Below, one piece after another: positions 62,972 to 64,000 of a DNA stretch of 64,000 bases (position 1 is the first letter of the stretch; each line of letters opens with the position of its first letter). Under the pieces are notes generated by a model. The model was given only the letters and a program-made list of their open reading frames with translations, ran no database searches and was not told the DNA's origin. This DNA comes from an uncultured Lachnospiraceae bacterium (GTDB lineage: Bacteria > Bacillota > Clostridia > Lachnospirales > Lachnospiraceae), in contig CATXUX010000010.1 of the NCBI GenBank assembly GCA_958402795.1, positions 1-64,000 of the forward strand. The letters are read 5' to 3'. Both the position numbers and the translations under genes were made by a program.

Positions 62972-63826
62972 TCAATCCGCATCCAAGGGTTTATCCTTGT
63001 ATTCTTCATAAAGATCCGGCAGCACCTGCACAAGATGTGCCCTCTCACACGTATTGTGAATCAAGATATTCTTCAGCAGTTCTTCCGAAACAGGCGTCTC
63101 GGGATCCCGTATGATTTTTCCGTCCTTTGCATAATAGCCAAGCCACTCACAGTTGATATTTTCACGGCCTCCCATTGGACACGGACGGCTGAAACGGAGT
63201 ACGAGATGATGTCCCGGTCCGTCAAATTCTTCCCAGCATGCAGATGCACGGCAGTCATTCTCTTCCAGTTCTTTTTCATACTCCGGATCAAGTCCGTAAT
63301 CCTTCAGGTCGATGTTATGGGACACGGCGGCAATTCCGGTGCGCGGATTCGTTCCTTCTCTCATTGTAAGCGTCTCCAGTGACCAGACTCCATCCTGATC
63401 ATCTATGCCGTTTACGAAATGATGGTCCCAGTGTTCCAGCGGATTCCAGATTTTGTAACGAAGATTCCCCATCTCCGGCGTCATGCTTTTGGAATAATGG
63501 TTATAGAAGTTTCCGTACCACCGGCGCCATTTTCCGCTCCATGTCGGCGGCGTCACAGAATATTCAATATAGAAGCCTGAGCCATCGGGCATCATCGTAT
63601 ATCCATAAACGATATTTCTGGTCTCTTTGATCTTGAGCAGGTCAAGCCAATGCTCTACCGGAATCGCGTCCGCCGGATCCATCGGACCTGCGTCAAGAAT
63701 CTGCTGCTGCAAAGGATTCGGCCGGCAGAATGGATAATCTGTGTAAAATCTGGACACCGGAAGTTTTTTCTCCTCCGGAAGCAGTTCCGGTACTTTATAA
63801 TAATAAACGTTTTGATTCTCAGCCAT
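62972..63826 (-). CDS. DAPG/phloretin-hydrolase-like C-C hydrolase (PhlG family)
   Basis: A 284-residue protein resembling the PhlG family, which cleaves C-C bonds in acylated phloroglucinols: 2,4-diacetylphloroglucinol, and phloretin in the gut bacterium Eubacterium ramulus. Candidate zinc ligands are His in EHWDHHFVNG (about 132-136), Glu151 in VWSLETL, and the His-x3-Glu in ILIHNTCERAH (257 and 261). The C-terminal His-x3-Glu pair matches the spacing in PhlG. If right, the organism could degrade dietary dihydrochalcones. Substrate not proven by sequence. 14 bases after the SDR gene. Confidence 0.75.
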   Translation of the reverse strand: MAENQNVYYYKVPELLPEEKKLPVSRFYTDYPFCRPNPLQQQILDAGPMDPADAIPVEHWLDLLKIKETRNIVYGYTMMPDGSGFYIEYSVTPPTWSGKWRRWYGNFYNHYSKSMTPEMGNLRYKIWNPLEHWDHHFVNGIDDQDGVWSLETLTMREGTNPRTGIAAVSHNIDLKDYGLDPEYEKELEENDCRASACWEEFDGPGHHLVLRFSRPCPMGGRENINCEWLGYYAKDGKIIRDPETPVSEELLKNILIHNTCERAHLVQVLPDLYEEYKDKPLDAD

Positions 63827-63840
63827 TTTCCCAACTCCTC

Positions 63841-64000
63841 TTATTGTCCGAGCAGTGCTCCGCCGTTTACCGCGATCACCTGTCCTGTAATGAAAGACGA
63901 TTCTTCACTGGCGAGGAAATTCACGATTCCTGCAACATCTTCTGGTTTCCCGAGTCTCCCGAGAGGCGTAATGGAACGGTAATATTCACGCATATCGTCC
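63841..64000 (-). CDS. SDR-family oxidoreductase, C-terminal end (partial)
   Basis: Only the last 52 residues are in the window; the gene runs off the right edge. PLGRLGKPEDVAGIVNFLAS and the final FITGQVIAVNGGALLGQ are diagnostic of classical short-chain dehydrogenases (FabG-like). It is immediately upstream of the PhlG-like gene on the same strand, so the two probably act in one pathway. Confidence 0.92.
   Translation of the reverse strand, partial: DDMREYYRSITPLGRLGKPEDVAGIVNFLASEESSFITGQVIAVNGGALLGQ

Overview
The window looks like chromosomal DNA of a gut anaerobe of the Lachnospiraceae (Clostridia, Bacillota). The signs are AGGAGG-type ribosome binding sites, frequent GTG and TTG starts, a V/A-type ATPase instead of a visible F-type one, a DUF951 gene next to rpsF-ssb-rpsR, rubrerythrin, sortase B, PTS and LicR-type regulation, and many glycan genes. 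This is a judgement from gene content; no search was run. No prophage, integrase, IS transposase or CRISPR array is visible.

Layout. 0.1-2.8 kb: a YwaF-like membrane protein, a YgjP-like metallopeptidase, a cyclase-family hydrolase and Maf. 3-4.6 kb: a stand-alone AAA ATPase/PD-(D/E)XK protein. 4.7-6.9 kb: PTS core (IIB-ptsH-ptsI). 7-14.1 kb: a methyltransferase, then an ABC exporter-like operon with two surface proteins and a lipoprotein. 14.3-15.4 kb: KDG kinase. 15.5-19.8 kb: a LicR-type PTS activator with a two-component system. 19.9-26.5 kb: an alpha-xyloside locus (GH31 alpha-xylosidase, LacI regulator, two ABC permeases and a binding protein broken by one TGA), with three LacI-type operators and an esterase beyond. 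27.7-29.2 kb: tRNA-Lys and trmB, a tiny Cys-rich gene and thioredoxin. 29.4-37.9 kb: a nine-gene V-ATPase operon. 37.9-43.7 kb: glgB and a four-gene capsule-regulation cassette. 43.9-47 kb: rpsF-ssb-rpsR, DUF951, sortase B and a HAD phosphatase. 47.1-51.2 kb: an LRR protein, a VWA/metallopeptidase and a MoxR ATPase in one unit. 51.4-52.6 kb: YitT, then tRNA-Cys behind an unusual repeated leader. 52.6-55.7 kb: xylulokinase and a fucose-isomerase-family enzyme. 55.9-60.5 kb: a papain-like surface protein with its halves in reversed order, rubrerythrin and a frameshifted hydrolase. 60.4-64 kb: MATE efflux pump, MarR regulator, a phloretin/DAPG-hydrolase-like enzyme and the end of an SDR.

How the genes work together. 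Sugar uptake and release (ABC permeases, GH31, XylB, isomerase, KdgK) feeds pentose and hexose-acid metabolism. PTS proteins and the LicR-like activator sense carbon status. The V-ATPase couples ATP to an ion gradient. MarR very likely represses itself and perhaps the MATE pump.

The observations most worth following are the circularly permuted C1 peptidase, the phased CTAAG leader of tRNA-Cys, the LRR-VWA-MoxR triad, the Cys-rich mini-gene overlapping thioredoxin, and the single-codon break in the sugar-binding protein.
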